Source of the DNA: Nocardia fusca NBRC 14340
Lineage (GTDB): Bacteria > Actinomycetota > Actinomycetes > Mycobacteriales > Mycobacteriaceae
DNA: 62,146 nucleotides
NCBI RefSeq assembly: GCF_001618425.1
Contig: NZ_BDCU01000069.1
Coordinates: 1-62,146, forward strand
Direction: 5' to 3'
Both the position numbers and the translations under genes were made by a program. Shown piece by piece: positions 41,965 to 49,710 of this stretch. The stretch's first letter is position 1. Each line of letters starts with the position of its first letter. The notes beneath the pieces were generated by a model, which saw only the letters and a list, made by a program, of their open reading frames with translations, made no database searches and was not told the origin of the DNA.

Positions 41965-44744
41965 TGCTGTCCTCCTTGCTCGAGTGCGGAGATCGGGTGC
42001 GCCGGCTGCTCGGCTCGCGCGCGGTCCGCCGGGTCGGCGGCGAAGGTTTCGGCGAGCCAGTCGAGCATCCGGCCCGAAGCCAGCCGCTGGGCACCGACGT
42101 GGCAATGGGCGTCGGCTCCTTCGTCGCTGGTGAAGGTCATCAGCGTGGCGGGGGCCGACAGGTGCGCCATCAGCTGTCGAGGCTGCGACAGCGAGGTCTC
42201 ATCGCCCGCGAAGAACAGGTCGTCGGCCGCCTCACAGACCAGGACCGGGCAGCTGATCTGTTCGGCCACACCGTCGAGCAGGTTGTACTGCGCGTAGGTC
42301 CGTACGAACTCGGCCGGGTCGGCAGCACCCATGACCCAGAGCCCGTGATCGAGCGCCCAGCGAAGCGTGGGCTGCTTCGCGGCCGCCGCCTCGACCTCGT
42401 CGCCGAACGCGGGATCATGCCAGCGCGCCTCCAGCTCGGCGCGGGTCAAACCGAGAAGTGCCTCGACCGCGCCCAGGGCGTCGTATACCCCGTCGTTGCA
42501 GACGACCGCCGCGATACGCGGCTCGAACGCGGCAGCGCGGGGGGCCAGCACACCGCCCAAGCTCACGCCGAAGAGCGCGATGCGATCAGCGTCGACGATA
42601 TCGCCGTGCTCGGCGAGGAGGAAGTCGAGAACGGGCCCCACGACATTCTCCCAATCCGGACGGAACGTCAGACCGTGGTCGTGCACGGCGGCCGGCTGCC
42701 CCGGCCCGTCGAAGGTGAGCACGTGGAAGCCGCGCTCCACGGCGGCCTCGGCACCGAAGAAGTGCATCTCCTCCGCGCTGCCGTCGAAACCGTTGTGCAT
42801 GACGATTGTCGGACGCTTCTCGCCGTGGCCGGTCGCCGCCCGGTAGAGATAGCCGCGTAGCGTCAGGCCTTCGTAGGGGATCTGGACCGGGGTGATGCTC
42901 GGCACCTTCGCGTCCTCGAAGGGTCGGGGGATGGCAATCGCCGCCTCGAAACAGTGCACACCCAGGCGGTAGGAGTACGCCACACGCCGGTCGCGCGGGT
43001 CGGCGTGCAGGAAGAAGTCGGCGTTGCGGTAGTAGTTCGCGGCCCGGAGGAAACCTTCGCGCGCGCTCACCGGCCGGCCTCGAGCAGCGTCCGCACGGGC
43101 AGCCTCCGCGACGCGATCGGCCCGCTGCAGCCATGCCTCGTACCAGCTGTCGTGGTCGCCCGCGGTGATACTCGCCGATGTGGCGAGCACTTCACCGATT
43201 TCCGAGCCACCGTAGGCCGAGTGGCCGAGCACGCGCGCGGTCTCGAACCAGTACTGGGGATGGTCTGCGAAGAGCAACGGGGCGGAAGAAGTCACGTCGG
43301 AACGGTACCGTACCGTCGCGACCGTCGCAACACCTGTTCCGCCGGCGCGCCCCGGGTGGAACCAGCCGTAGACGGCGACCAGAAGAGGCACCAGGGGCAT
43401 CCACGCCACCGCCCAGTGCTCACTGCCGGTGACGGCCGCGTAGTTGCCCGCGATTGCCCCCAGCACGACGACAAACCCCGCACCGGCGAGAACAGGCGCG
43501 ACGATGGTCCGCCAAGGCCCCTCGGTCACCTGGCCACGCAGCCGCGCGACGATCACACTGACGCAGCAGCCGAGCATGAGCGTCACCAGCGAGAGAGATG
43601 TGATCCCGGAGACCGCCGGAAAGAGGTTGGTGAGCGGATCCGCTCCCGCTGCCGTGAACACGATCAGAATGCCGGCCGTGAGCACGATCAGAACCGCCGT
43701 GCCGATCACCGGGGTGCCGTGCCGGGGGTGCACCCGCGCGAGGACATCGGGCAGGCGCCCGGCGCGTCCCATCGCGAACAGGTAGCGGCTGCCCATGTTG
43801 TGCAGCGCGATGGCCGCCCCGAGAAAGCCGAAGGCCACCATCACACTCAGGACCGGGCCCGCCCATCCACCGAGGTAGGACTCCGCAGTCGCCGGAACCA
43901 GTGCTCCGGCGTCCCCGGCCGCCGCTCCGACAACATCATCGTGGGCGGCCCGCAAAGTCCAGGTCCCGATCGCGAAGACGACCAGCAGCAGCCCCAGCGC
44001 ACCGAACGTCGCTCTGCGAATACTCTGCCGCGGGGCCTGCGCCTCCTCGCCGTACACGGCGGTGGCCTCATAGCCACCGAAACAGACCAAGCAGAACACC
44101 AGCGTCAGAGAAGCGGCGCCCGAGAAGGGATCGGTCGGGAGCAGCCCAACGGGCGACCACGCGGATGCCGGTCGCTGGACCAGCACGGCCACGAACAGCA
44201 CGACGATGATGACGAACTGCGCCATGCAGAGCAGAGCCGTCACCCACTGGGCGATATCGAGCCCGCGCACGCCGAGGACCGCGACGACAAACAGGGCTAC
44301 CGCCGACAGGACGAACCAGGGGGGCGAGGAGCCGAGGTACGAGGCCAGCGCCAGCTCGGCAAAGTATCCCGTGGCCGCGACCATCGCCGTCGACGCGAGG
44401 CCGTACGCGAGCGCCGCGACGAAGGCGGCAGCGGAGCCGAGCCGCCTACCGAGACCGAATGTCACGAATGCCGCGAACGCGCTCGGTTCGACGACGTACC
44501 GGGCCAGGACCAGGTAACCGACGGCGAAGAGTGCCAGCAGCGCGCCCACGACGACCAGATAGCCCACGGTTTCGGTGCCCGCGCCGAGACCGATGCTGAT
44601 GGAGATATTGGAGCTCAGCGCGGTGAGCGGCGCCGTGGCCGCCACCACCAGGAAGATCATCCCCGCTGTGGTGACCGTTCCGCGCCGGAGGCGTGGCGTA
44701 TCGGCGTCGACGGGACTCTGATCGGAAAGGGCATCACCGGCCAT
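41961..44744 (-). CDS. APC-family permease fused in frame to an alpha/beta-hydrolase
   Basis: One uninterrupted 927-residue frame. Residues 1-480 are an amino acid/amine permease with about 12 membrane helices (GTVTTAGMIFLVVAATAPLT, GGYEATAVYGEEAQAPRQSI, LHNMGSRYLFAMGRAGRLPD). From residue 484 the sequence is a complete hydrolase of the 2,6-dihydroxypseudooxynicotine-hydrolase/FrsA-like type: an N-terminal lid domain (YRNADFFLHADPRDRR), nucleophile Ser in ALFGVSLGGVLAP, Asp in CEAADDLFF and His in DAHCHVG. A GTG codon at 43295 would start a 444-residue hydrolase, with operator-like DNA just ahead. Either a true fusion or two genes whose separating stop was lost. The permease start overlaps the PPOX gene by 11 bases. 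Confidence 0.8.
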   Translation of the reverse strand: MAGDALSDQSPVDADTPRLRRGTVTTAGMIFLVVAATAPLTALSSNISISIGLGAGTETVGYLVVVGALLALFAVGYLVLARYVVEPSAFAAFVTFGLGRRLGSAAAFVAALAYGLASTAMVAATGYFAELALASYLGSSPPWFVLSAVALFVVAVLGVRGLDIAQWVTALLCMAQFVIIVVLFVAVLVQRPASAWSPVGLLPTDPFSGAASLTLVFCLVCFGGYEATAVYGEEAQAPRQSIRRATFGALGLLLVVFAIGTWTLRAAHDDVVGAAAGDAGALVPATAESYLGGWAGPVLSVMVAFGFLGAAIALHNMGSRYLFAMGRAGRLPDVLARVHPRHGTPVIGTAVLIVLTAGILIVFTAAGADPLTNLFPAVSGITSLSLVTLMLGCCVSVIVARLRGQVTEGPWRTIVAPVLAGAGFVVVLGAIAGNYAAVTGSEHWAVAWMPLVPLLVAVYGWFHPGRAGGTGVATVATVRYRSDVTSSAPLLFADHPQYWFETARVLGHSAYGGSEIGEVLATSASITAGDHDSWYEAWLQRADRVAEAARADAARGRPVSAREGFLRAANYYRNADFFLHADPRDRRVAYSYRLGVHCFEAAIAIPRPFEDAKVPSITPVQIPYEGLTLRGYLYRAATGHGEKRPTIVMHNGFDGSAEEMHFFGAEAAVERGFHVLTFDGPGQPAAVHDHGLTFRPDWENVVGPVLDFLLAEHGDIVDADRIALFGVSLGGVLAPRAAAFEPRIAAVVCNDGVYDALGAVEALLGLTRAELEARWHDPAFGDEVEAAAAKQPTLRWALDHGLWVMGAADPAEFVRTYAQYNLLDGVAEQISCPVLVCEAADDLFFAGDETSLSQPRQLMAHLSAPATLMTFTSDEGADAHCHVGAQRLASGRMLDWLAETFAADPADRARAEQPAHPISALEQGGQQ
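43302..43317. promoter_or_regulatory. Operator-like sequence inside the permease-hydrolase frame
   Basis: CGGTACCGTACCGTC (43303-43317) matches 14 of 15 bases of CGGTACCGTCCCGTC at 45387-45401 in the promoter of the TetR gene. It lies about ten bases upstream of the possible internal GTG start of the hydrolase (43295). This may mark a former or real internal promoter. Confidence 0.45.
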
Positions 44745-45327
44745 GACAAACCCCGGTGTCGTGGACGGGACGTGCGGGACCGGCCGGCCCGAGCGGGCCG
44801 TCGGCCGCAGGGACGGATGCGCTCGAAAAGTCGGCCGAGTACCAACGCTGCGGTCGGATAACGAACAACACCTGGTCTTCGGGGTCGTACCGGTCGACCG
44901 CCGCATCCGCGCCTTCCGCACTGAGGTAACGCCGAGCGATATCCCGCCGAACCGCTATCGGAGCCGGATGGATGTCGTCGACAACCCGGCCCTCGACGAC
45001 GACGTACCGGTACGGTGGGGCCGCGCGCTGCACCGTGAGCGTGGCGACGCCCGCGGCGCGGATGAGTCGGGCCTTCCGACTCGAGACCGAGGTGTTGACC
45101 AGGATGTCACCGCCCGGGCCGTAGGCGTACCAGAGCGGGACGCTCATCGGAGGCCGGCCCGGGCCGGCGTCAACGGACAGTACGGCGATATGCGCCTCGG
45201 CCAGAAACCGCTCCTGTTCGATACCGGAGAGCGAACGGGGTGGGTGGAGCCCGTCCGACCGGGCCAGGCGGGCCGCGAGTGAACCATCGCCCACGACTCG
45301 GGGGGATTCTGGGGAGCTGAACGGCAT
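44734..45327 (-). CDS. Pyridoxamine 5'-phosphate oxidase-family (PPOX/FDOR) protein
   Basis: A 197-residue split-barrel flavin/F420-type protein: FLAEAHIAVLSVDAGPGRPP, VPLWYAYGPGGDILVNTSVS, RKARLIRAAGVATLTV and PYRYVVVEGRVVDD. Actinobacterial members bind F420, FMN or biliverdin. The Met at 45327 has GGAGAAG ahead. It is the first gene of the long run and is directly divergent from the TetR gene, so its promoter is the regulated one. An F420-dependent reduction of the substrate is possible. Confidence 0.82.
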   Translation of the reverse strand: MPFSSPESPRVVGDGSLAARLARSDGLHPPRSLSGIEQERFLAEAHIAVLSVDAGPGRPPMSVPLWYAYGPGGDILVNTSVSSRKARLIRAAGVATLTVQRAAPPYRYVVVEGRVVDDIHPAPIAVRRDIARRYLSAEGADAAVDRYDPEDQVLFVIRPQRWYSADFSSASVPAADGPLGPAGPARPVHDTGVCHGR

Positions 45328-45345
45328 GAGCTTCTCCAATGGAAC

Positions 45346-45402
45346 GGACGAGACGGTTGCGTCCCGTCCATGCACCATAGAGCGGCCGGTACCGTCCCGT
45401 CC
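45346..45402. promoter_or_regulatory. Divergent promoter with TetR-type operators
   Basis: GGACGAGAC (45346-45354) and GTCCCGTCC (45361-45369) form an inverted repeat with one mismatch pair and a 6-base spacer. The half-site GTCCCGTCC recurs at 45394-45402, next to the palindrome CGGTACCG. The region separates PPOX (start 45327, minus) from TetR (start 45422, plus), so binding could control both. Confidence 0.65.
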
Positions 45403-45421
45403 ATAGGCTAGGGTGATCGAT

Positions 45422-46033
45422 ATGACCCAGCGCGCACCGTCCGGAGCAGCCGTTCTCAAGCCAGACGTCACCGCAGCGATCATCAAGGCCGTCCTCGCCG
45501 AGCTCGTCGAGCGCAGCTACGCCCGGCTGTCGATGGAAGGCGTCGCCAAAAGAGCGGGCACCAGCAAAAGTGCCCTGTACCGCCGCTGGCCCACCAAACA
45601 GGACATGGTGCTCGCAGTGCTCGCCGACATCAGCGTCCCCATGGCAGACGTCACCGAGACCGGCGATCTCCGTCGAGACATGCGCGCCGCCGCGGAGTCG
45701 ATGGCAGCCTGGCTCGCCTCGGAGCCCTACGCCAAGATCATCCCGGATCTGATTGCGGAAGCACACCGGACACCCGCGCTCGCCGAGGCGATCTCCGTTT
45801 CGCTGGCGAAGCCACGGCGCGCCCACCTGCGCTCACTCCTGACGCGAGCAATCGACCGGGGTGACCTCCCGGCGGACACCGATATGGAAATGGCCCAAGA
45901 CCTCGTCGCCGCCCTCATCTACTGGCGCATGGTCGTACGACAGGCACCGGCCGAGCCCCACTACCTCGACCATGTGACCGACACCGCCCTGCGCGCCCTG
46001 AGCGCCACCGGCACGGAAATGCGAGACGCCTGA
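45422..46033 (+). CDS. TetR-family regulator of the long catabolic run
   Basis: A 203-residue TetR protein. HTH: AIIKAVLAELVERSYARLSM, then EGVAKRAGTSKSALYRRWPT. The C-terminus (YAKIIPDLIAEAHRTPALAE, LPADTDMEMAQDLVAALIYW) is the TetR_C_11-like dimer/ligand domain. The ATG at 45422 is preceded by AGGG; GTG 45413 is another option. It is divergent from the 18-kb minus-strand run with GTCCCGTCC-type half-sites between them, so it is probably the local repressor, responding to the pathway substrate or an acyl-CoA. Confidence 0.87.
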   Translation: MTQRAPSGAAVLKPDVTAAIIKAVLAELVERSYARLSMEGVAKRAGTSKSALYRRWPTKQDMVLAVLADISVPMADVTETGDLRRDMRAAAESMAAWLASEPYAKIIPDLIAEAHRTPALAEAISVSLAKPRRAHLRSLLTRAIDRGDLPADTDMEMAQDLVAALIYWRMVVRQAPAEPHYLDHVTDTALRALSATGTEMRDA

Positions 46034-46146
46034 CCGACACCTGAAAGAGTCCCGAGCCCCACTCGCTGCGCTCCAGGATTTGCGTCCAGGCGATCAGACC
46101 CATGGCGAGGGTGACCACCCCGGCGGACTGGACGTTTCCCCGAGTA

Positions 46147-46794
46147 CTACCCGTTCAGGCGGGCCATCACCCGATAGAGCCGCGTATCGTCGAGCGGCGG
46201 TTCCGGAAGGTCGTGCCCGGCGGTAACACGGAAGCCGTCGAGCGCCAAGTCCAGGTTTCGCCGCCACGCCCGGGGCGCGATACCACCGGTAACCTCGGCG
46301 ATCCTGCTACTCGCCCAGAGCAGCATGACAAGGTCGGCAGTGGTGACATCCGGACGCACAACGCCCGCTTCCTGCGCTTGGGTGAGAACTCGTTCGGCGA
46401 GTCCGCAGAGATGGTTGTGCAGAGCTTCGGTGCGCTCGTCATCAGGGAAACGCTGCGATACGAAGTCGCAGAAGCCGCGATCGCCTACTTGGGCCGAGCA
46501 CAGCACGCGCAGGAAGTCGCGGAACCTGTCCCACGGATCGGCCGAGTTCATCCCGGCCTCGATATCGTCGAGGAATTTTTCCAGAGGCGCTCCGTAGACG
46601 GCCACCAGCAAGTCTATGCGGCGAGGAAAGTGCCGGTAGAGAGTTCCGATCGCAAGATCGGCTCTTCGCGCGATCCCTTCGAGCGAAGCCATCACACCTT
46701 GTTCGGCGAAGGCAGTCCTGGCATGTGCGATCAGCAGCTCGCGATTGAGGCGTGCGTCCCGGCGGGACGACAAAGGGGGTTCGACGGCCGACAT
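46147..46794 (-). CDS. TetR-family regulator
   Basis: A 215-residue TetR protein: LLIAHARTAFAEQGVMASLE, GIARRADLAIGTLYRHFPRR (recognition helix), then a TetR_C domain (TTADLVMLLWASSRIAEV). The Met at 46794 starts a normal length protein; the frame is open to 46830. It is divergent from an SDR gene across 117 bases containing two 19-base direct repeats, the likely operators. The pair is a typical repressor/oxidoreductase unit. Confidence 0.86.
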   Translation of the reverse strand: MSAVEPPLSSRRDARLNRELLIAHARTAFAEQGVMASLEGIARRADLAIGTLYRHFPRRIDLLVAVYGAPLEKFLDDIEAGMNSADPWDRFRDFLRVLCSAQVGDRGFCDFVSQRFPDDERTEALHNHLCGLAERVLTQAQEAGVVRPDVTTADLVMLLWASSRIAEVTGGIAPRAWRRNLDLALDGFRVTAGHDLPEPPLDDTRLYRVMARLNG

Positions 46795-46811
46795 GCCACA
46801 TGACCCTACCA

Positions 46812-46852
46812 AAGTCGAGGTCCCCCTCATGATAAGTCGAGGGGGGCCTCAT
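46812..46852. promoter_or_regulatory. Tandem operator repeats between TetR and SDR
   Basis: AAGTCGAGG....CCTCAT occurs at 46812-46830 and again at 46834-46852, with a 22-base period (two helical turns). CCCCCTC and GAGGGGG also form an inverted repeat across 46822-46846. This layout fits binding of the adjacent TetR protein to control both genes. Confidence 0.68.
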
Positions 46853-46911
46853 CTTGGTGTTAACCTCACCTCCGAGACCCTCGCATCATCGGCACTCGGA
46901 AAGGCCGCACC

Positions 46912-47646
46912 ATGCCCAAGCTCGACGGCAAGACAGCAGTCATCACCGGCGGCACGGTCGGAATGGCATTCACGACCGCCCGGCTGTTCGCCGAGGAAGG
47001 CGCGCACGTCATCATCACTGGACGGCGCAAGGACAAATTGGACGAGGCCGTCGCCACAATCGGCCGCAATGCCACCGGAGTACAGGGCGATGTGAGTAAC
47101 CTCGAGGACCTCGACCGTGTGGTCGAGGCCGTCACCGAGCGAAGCGGCCGGGTCGACGTACTGTTCGCGAGCGCCGGCAATCACACTTTCAACGAACCAC
47201 TGGGTGCGGTGACCGAGAAGTCCTTCGACGAAGTCTTCGACGTCAACGTCCGAGGCACCTTCTTCACCGTGCAGAAGCTACTGCCACTGATGACCGACGG
47301 CGCCTCGATCATCCTCAACGGATCGGCAGCCGCGGTCCAGGGCAGCCCCGGAAGCACGGTTTACGCCGCAAGCAAAGCCGCACTGCGATCATTCGCACGC
47401 ACATGGACCACCGACCTGAAAGAGCGGCGCATCCGCGTCAATGTCCTCAGCCCCGGCGCGATTCGCACCCCCTCATTCGAGACGTTGCCTTCGCAATTCA
47501 AATCTCAGGCCCTGGCGGCGATCCCCGCCGGCCGACTCGGCACCGAAGCCGACGTCGCTACGACGGCACTGTTCCTCGCATCGGCGGAGTCCAGCTACAT
47601 CACCGGCGCCGAACTGCCCGTCGACGGCGGCCTCACACAGATCTGA
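46912..47646 (+). CDS. Short-chain dehydrogenase/reductase
   Basis: A 244-residue classical SDR: KTAVITGGTVGMAFTTARLF, VDVLFASAGNHTF, SIILNGSAAAVQGSPGSTVY with ASKAALRSFAR (Tyr-Ala-Ala-Ser-Lys), and SPGAIRTPSFETL. The Gly-rich motif is TGGTVGMA, slightly unusual. ITGRRKDKLDE in strand two suggests NADPH. It is probably induced when the divergent TetR releases DNA; the substrate is unknown. Confidence 0.87.
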   Translation: MPKLDGKTAVITGGTVGMAFTTARLFAEEGAHVIITGRRKDKLDEAVATIGRNATGVQGDVSNLEDLDRVVEAVTERSGRVDVLFASAGNHTFNEPLGAVTEKSFDEVFDVNVRGTFFTVQKLLPLMTDGASIILNGSAAAVQGSPGSTVYAASKAALRSFARTWTTDLKERRIRVNVLSPGAIRTPSFETLPSQFKSQALAAIPAGRLGTEADVATTALFLASAESSYITGAELPVDGGLTQI

Positions 47647-47656
47647 GGCGACAGGT

Positions 47657-47812
47657 TCACCGTGTGTACAGACCGAGCGGACTCGCTACGAAGTCATGCA
47701 CAAAAGCGCGGGCCCGAGCGAACGCGGCCTCGAACGCGGCCTTGGTCTCGGCAGGTGGATCGGTATGGTGCAGCAGCGGGCTGTGCGACATGCACACCAG
47801 TGCTCGAGTCAT
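47657..47812 (-). pseudogene. N-terminal stub of an extradiol dioxygenase (MhpB-like)
   Basis: ATG 47812 with AAGGAG upstream opens MTRALVCMSHSPLLHHTDPP and AFARARAFVHDF. This is the start of class III extradiol ring-cleavage dioxygenases such as 2,3-dihydroxyphenylpropionate dioxygenase (..CLSHSPL....DP......). After about 43 residues the similarity stops and the frame ends at 47657. About 270 residues are missing, so the gene was cut by a deletion or rearrangement. Confidence 0.72.
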
Positions 47813-47999
47813 CGGGAAGCTCCTTCGTCGGCGCGCTAGGCCGCCGAAAACGATGTCGAGGTGTGACGCCGCTCGTCGGCGCTCGGACATGCGTGACTAT
47901 GACGGCGCTCACTCTTCGTCACCGGGTACGGCGGTGCGACCAACCATGCCGCGGCGAAATTGTGCCGCGCTCCAATTGGTCCCGGGTACCTTGGGCTGC

Positions 48000-48690
48000 G
48001 TGAGAGCAGCAATTTATCGGACGACCGGGCCGGGCCGGGATGTGCTCGAAATCGTCGAGCTGGACGTGCCCGATCCTCAGGCGGGAGAGGTGCGCGTCGC
48101 GATCTCGGCCTCCGGCGTGAACCCCACGGACTGGAAGGCCCGCGCGGGACTCACCGGTCGCGCTCCGGACGATTTCCAGGTGCCCCATCACGACGGCGCC
48201 GGCCGGGTCGATGCGATCGGCCCGGGGGTCACCGGACTCACCGTCGGCCAGCGCGTGTGGCTCTACCTCGCCGCAGCCGACAACCGGTACGACACGGCCG
48301 CAGAGTTCGCGGTGGTGCCGGCGCACAAGGTGGTCCCGCTCCCCGACAACGCGTCCGACGAGCTCGGCGCCAGCCTCGGTGTACCCGCGCTGACGGCGGC
48401 GTACTGCCTCGGCGGCGATCCCACCGCGGTACAGGGGCGGACTGTCCTCGTCGCGGGGGGCGCGGGAGCCGTCGGGCACTTCGCAATCGAGCTGGCCAAG
48501 CACGCGGGGGCCCAGGTGATCACCACGGTCAGTTCGGAGGAGAAGGGCGAGCTGGCGCGTGCCGCAGGCGCCGACCTCGTGCTGAACTACCGCGAAGAGG
48601 ACGTCGCGGAGAGGATCCTGGCGTCCGTCGGACACGTCGACCGCGTCGTCGAGGTCGCGCTGGGAGCGAACATCGACATCGACCAAGGCC
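48000..48690 (+). pseudogene. 3'-truncated quinone oxidoreductase (MDR)
   Basis: From GTG 48000: AAIYRTTGPGRDVLEIVELD, ASGVNPTDWKARAGLTG, HDGAGRVDAIGPGVTGL and the NADPH motif VLVAGGAGAVGHFAIELAK. Similarity runs to VDRRVVEVALGANID-like sequence near 48680. There the frame runs into antisense of another gene, and about 90 C-terminal residues are missing. It is probably inactive. Confidence 0.75.
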
Positions 48691-48935
48691 GCCCGCGCGC
48701 GCCGCAGGGCGGGCTTGCCGAACACCAAGATGAAGAAGATGGTAATCAGCACAGCGGCTACCCAGGCCGCATCCACCACGCTCATCGCGCCCATGGCGAC
48801 CAGTACCACGATAAACGCGAAGCTCAGAGCGGTGGCGCCCAGGACCAGCACGACCTGTTGCCAGGACAGCTCACTGTCCGGGTCAGGTCGGTGGCGCGGT
48901 GGCGGGCCCGGATCGGGCAGACGAACGACGGACAT
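48690..48935 (-). pseudogene. 3'-truncated small membrane protein gene
   Basis: ATG 48935, preceded by AAGGGG, encodes a proline-rich start (PDPGPPPRHRPDPDSELSW) then two hydrophobic helices (VVLVLGATALSFAFIVVLVA, VVDAAWVAAVLITIFFILVF) and a basic tail. I do not recognise the family. Coding character ends near 48690, exactly where the convergent quinone reductase also ends, so both 3' ends were probably lost in one event. Confidence 0.5.
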
Positions 48936-49299
48936 GGAGGAGCCCCTTCACGCGATGGGGGAACTCGCGCTGTCCACGCATGCGCGGACAGCGTGGGTTC
49001 CCAGAAAATGCGGTCGAGCACGGGTAGCGCGGCGGGCTGCAGCACACGGCCGCCGTATCACGCCGCGTAGCCTCTCCCGTTACGTGACATAGACCGGGGG
49101 AAACCACGACCGGCGAGCTGATCCCCTGGTATTCCTGACAAAAGGCCGCTTTGCCGCGTGCCGGACCGATTCGCCGGCAGCAACCACCTGCACCGCCTGA
49201 TGATGGTGATCGGGAGTGCTGGGCTACCCAGCCCAGCACTCCGGCGCAGCTCTCCCGATGGCCCCGTCCTAATCCGGTGGGGTCCTGACAGACCGTTGA
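48936..49299. other. Intergenic region with hairpins
   Basis: It contains CTGTCC...GGACAG around 48970-48993 and the strong hairpin at 49214-49241. No convincing gene is present on either strand. It separates the truncated-gene area from the sigma-factor unit. Confidence 0.5.
49214..49241. terminator. Terminator hairpin, 12-bp perfect arms
   Basis: GAGTGCTGGGCT (49214-49225) pairs exactly with AGCCCAGCACTC (49230-49241) across a 4-base loop. It lies about 60 bases past the end of the minus-strand sigma-factor unit. Confidence 0.75.
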
Positions 49300-49710
49300 T
49301 CAGGTCGGGCACGAGGCCGACCCGCGCAACGCGTCGATCACTCTGACCATCGTGTACGAGTCGTTGCGGTAGCAGCCGCTATGGGCAGGGTCGGGGTTGC
49401 AGATCCAGTGGGCAACGGCCGAAACCCCGGAGACGCTCTGGACGCAGTCCGGGTCGGGTGTGCGCCGCGGCAGGCGAACCCCGCCCATCGCCTCTGCTAT
49501 CAGGCGTCGAGCCGACGACTCCGAAGGTCCTGCACCGATATCGGCCGGTCGCTGACGCAGCCGACGGATGCGTTCCAGCTGTTTGTCAGAGGTACGCGTG
49601 CTCAGCAGACGCGGACCTTCCTCGCCAAGGGAAGAACCCTCGATCAGGGCACGCACGCGCGAAACCAGTTCAGTCGTCTCGATATCGGTGCTCTCGTGTC
49701 GGTTCATCAT
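49300..49710 (-). CDS. Cys-containing hypothetical protein coupled to sigma factor
   Basis: A 136-residue protein I do not recognise. The N-terminal half is polar and helical (ELVSRVRALIEGSSLGEEGP, DKQLERIRRLRQRPAD). The C-terminal half has four cysteines (PDPDCVQ, WICNPDP, SGCYRND, ASCPT). The ATGATG start overlaps the sigma-factor stop, so it is translated with it. A role as a partner or inhibitor of the sigma factor is possible from this coupling alone; no anti-sigma zinc motif is obvious. Confidence 0.6.
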   Translation of the reverse strand: MMNRHESTDIETTELVSRVRALIEGSSLGEEGPRLLSTRTSDKQLERIRRLRQRPADIGAGPSESSARRLIAEAMGGVRLPRRTPDPDCVQSVSGVSAVAHWICNPDPAHSGCYRNDSYTMVRVIDALRGSASCPT

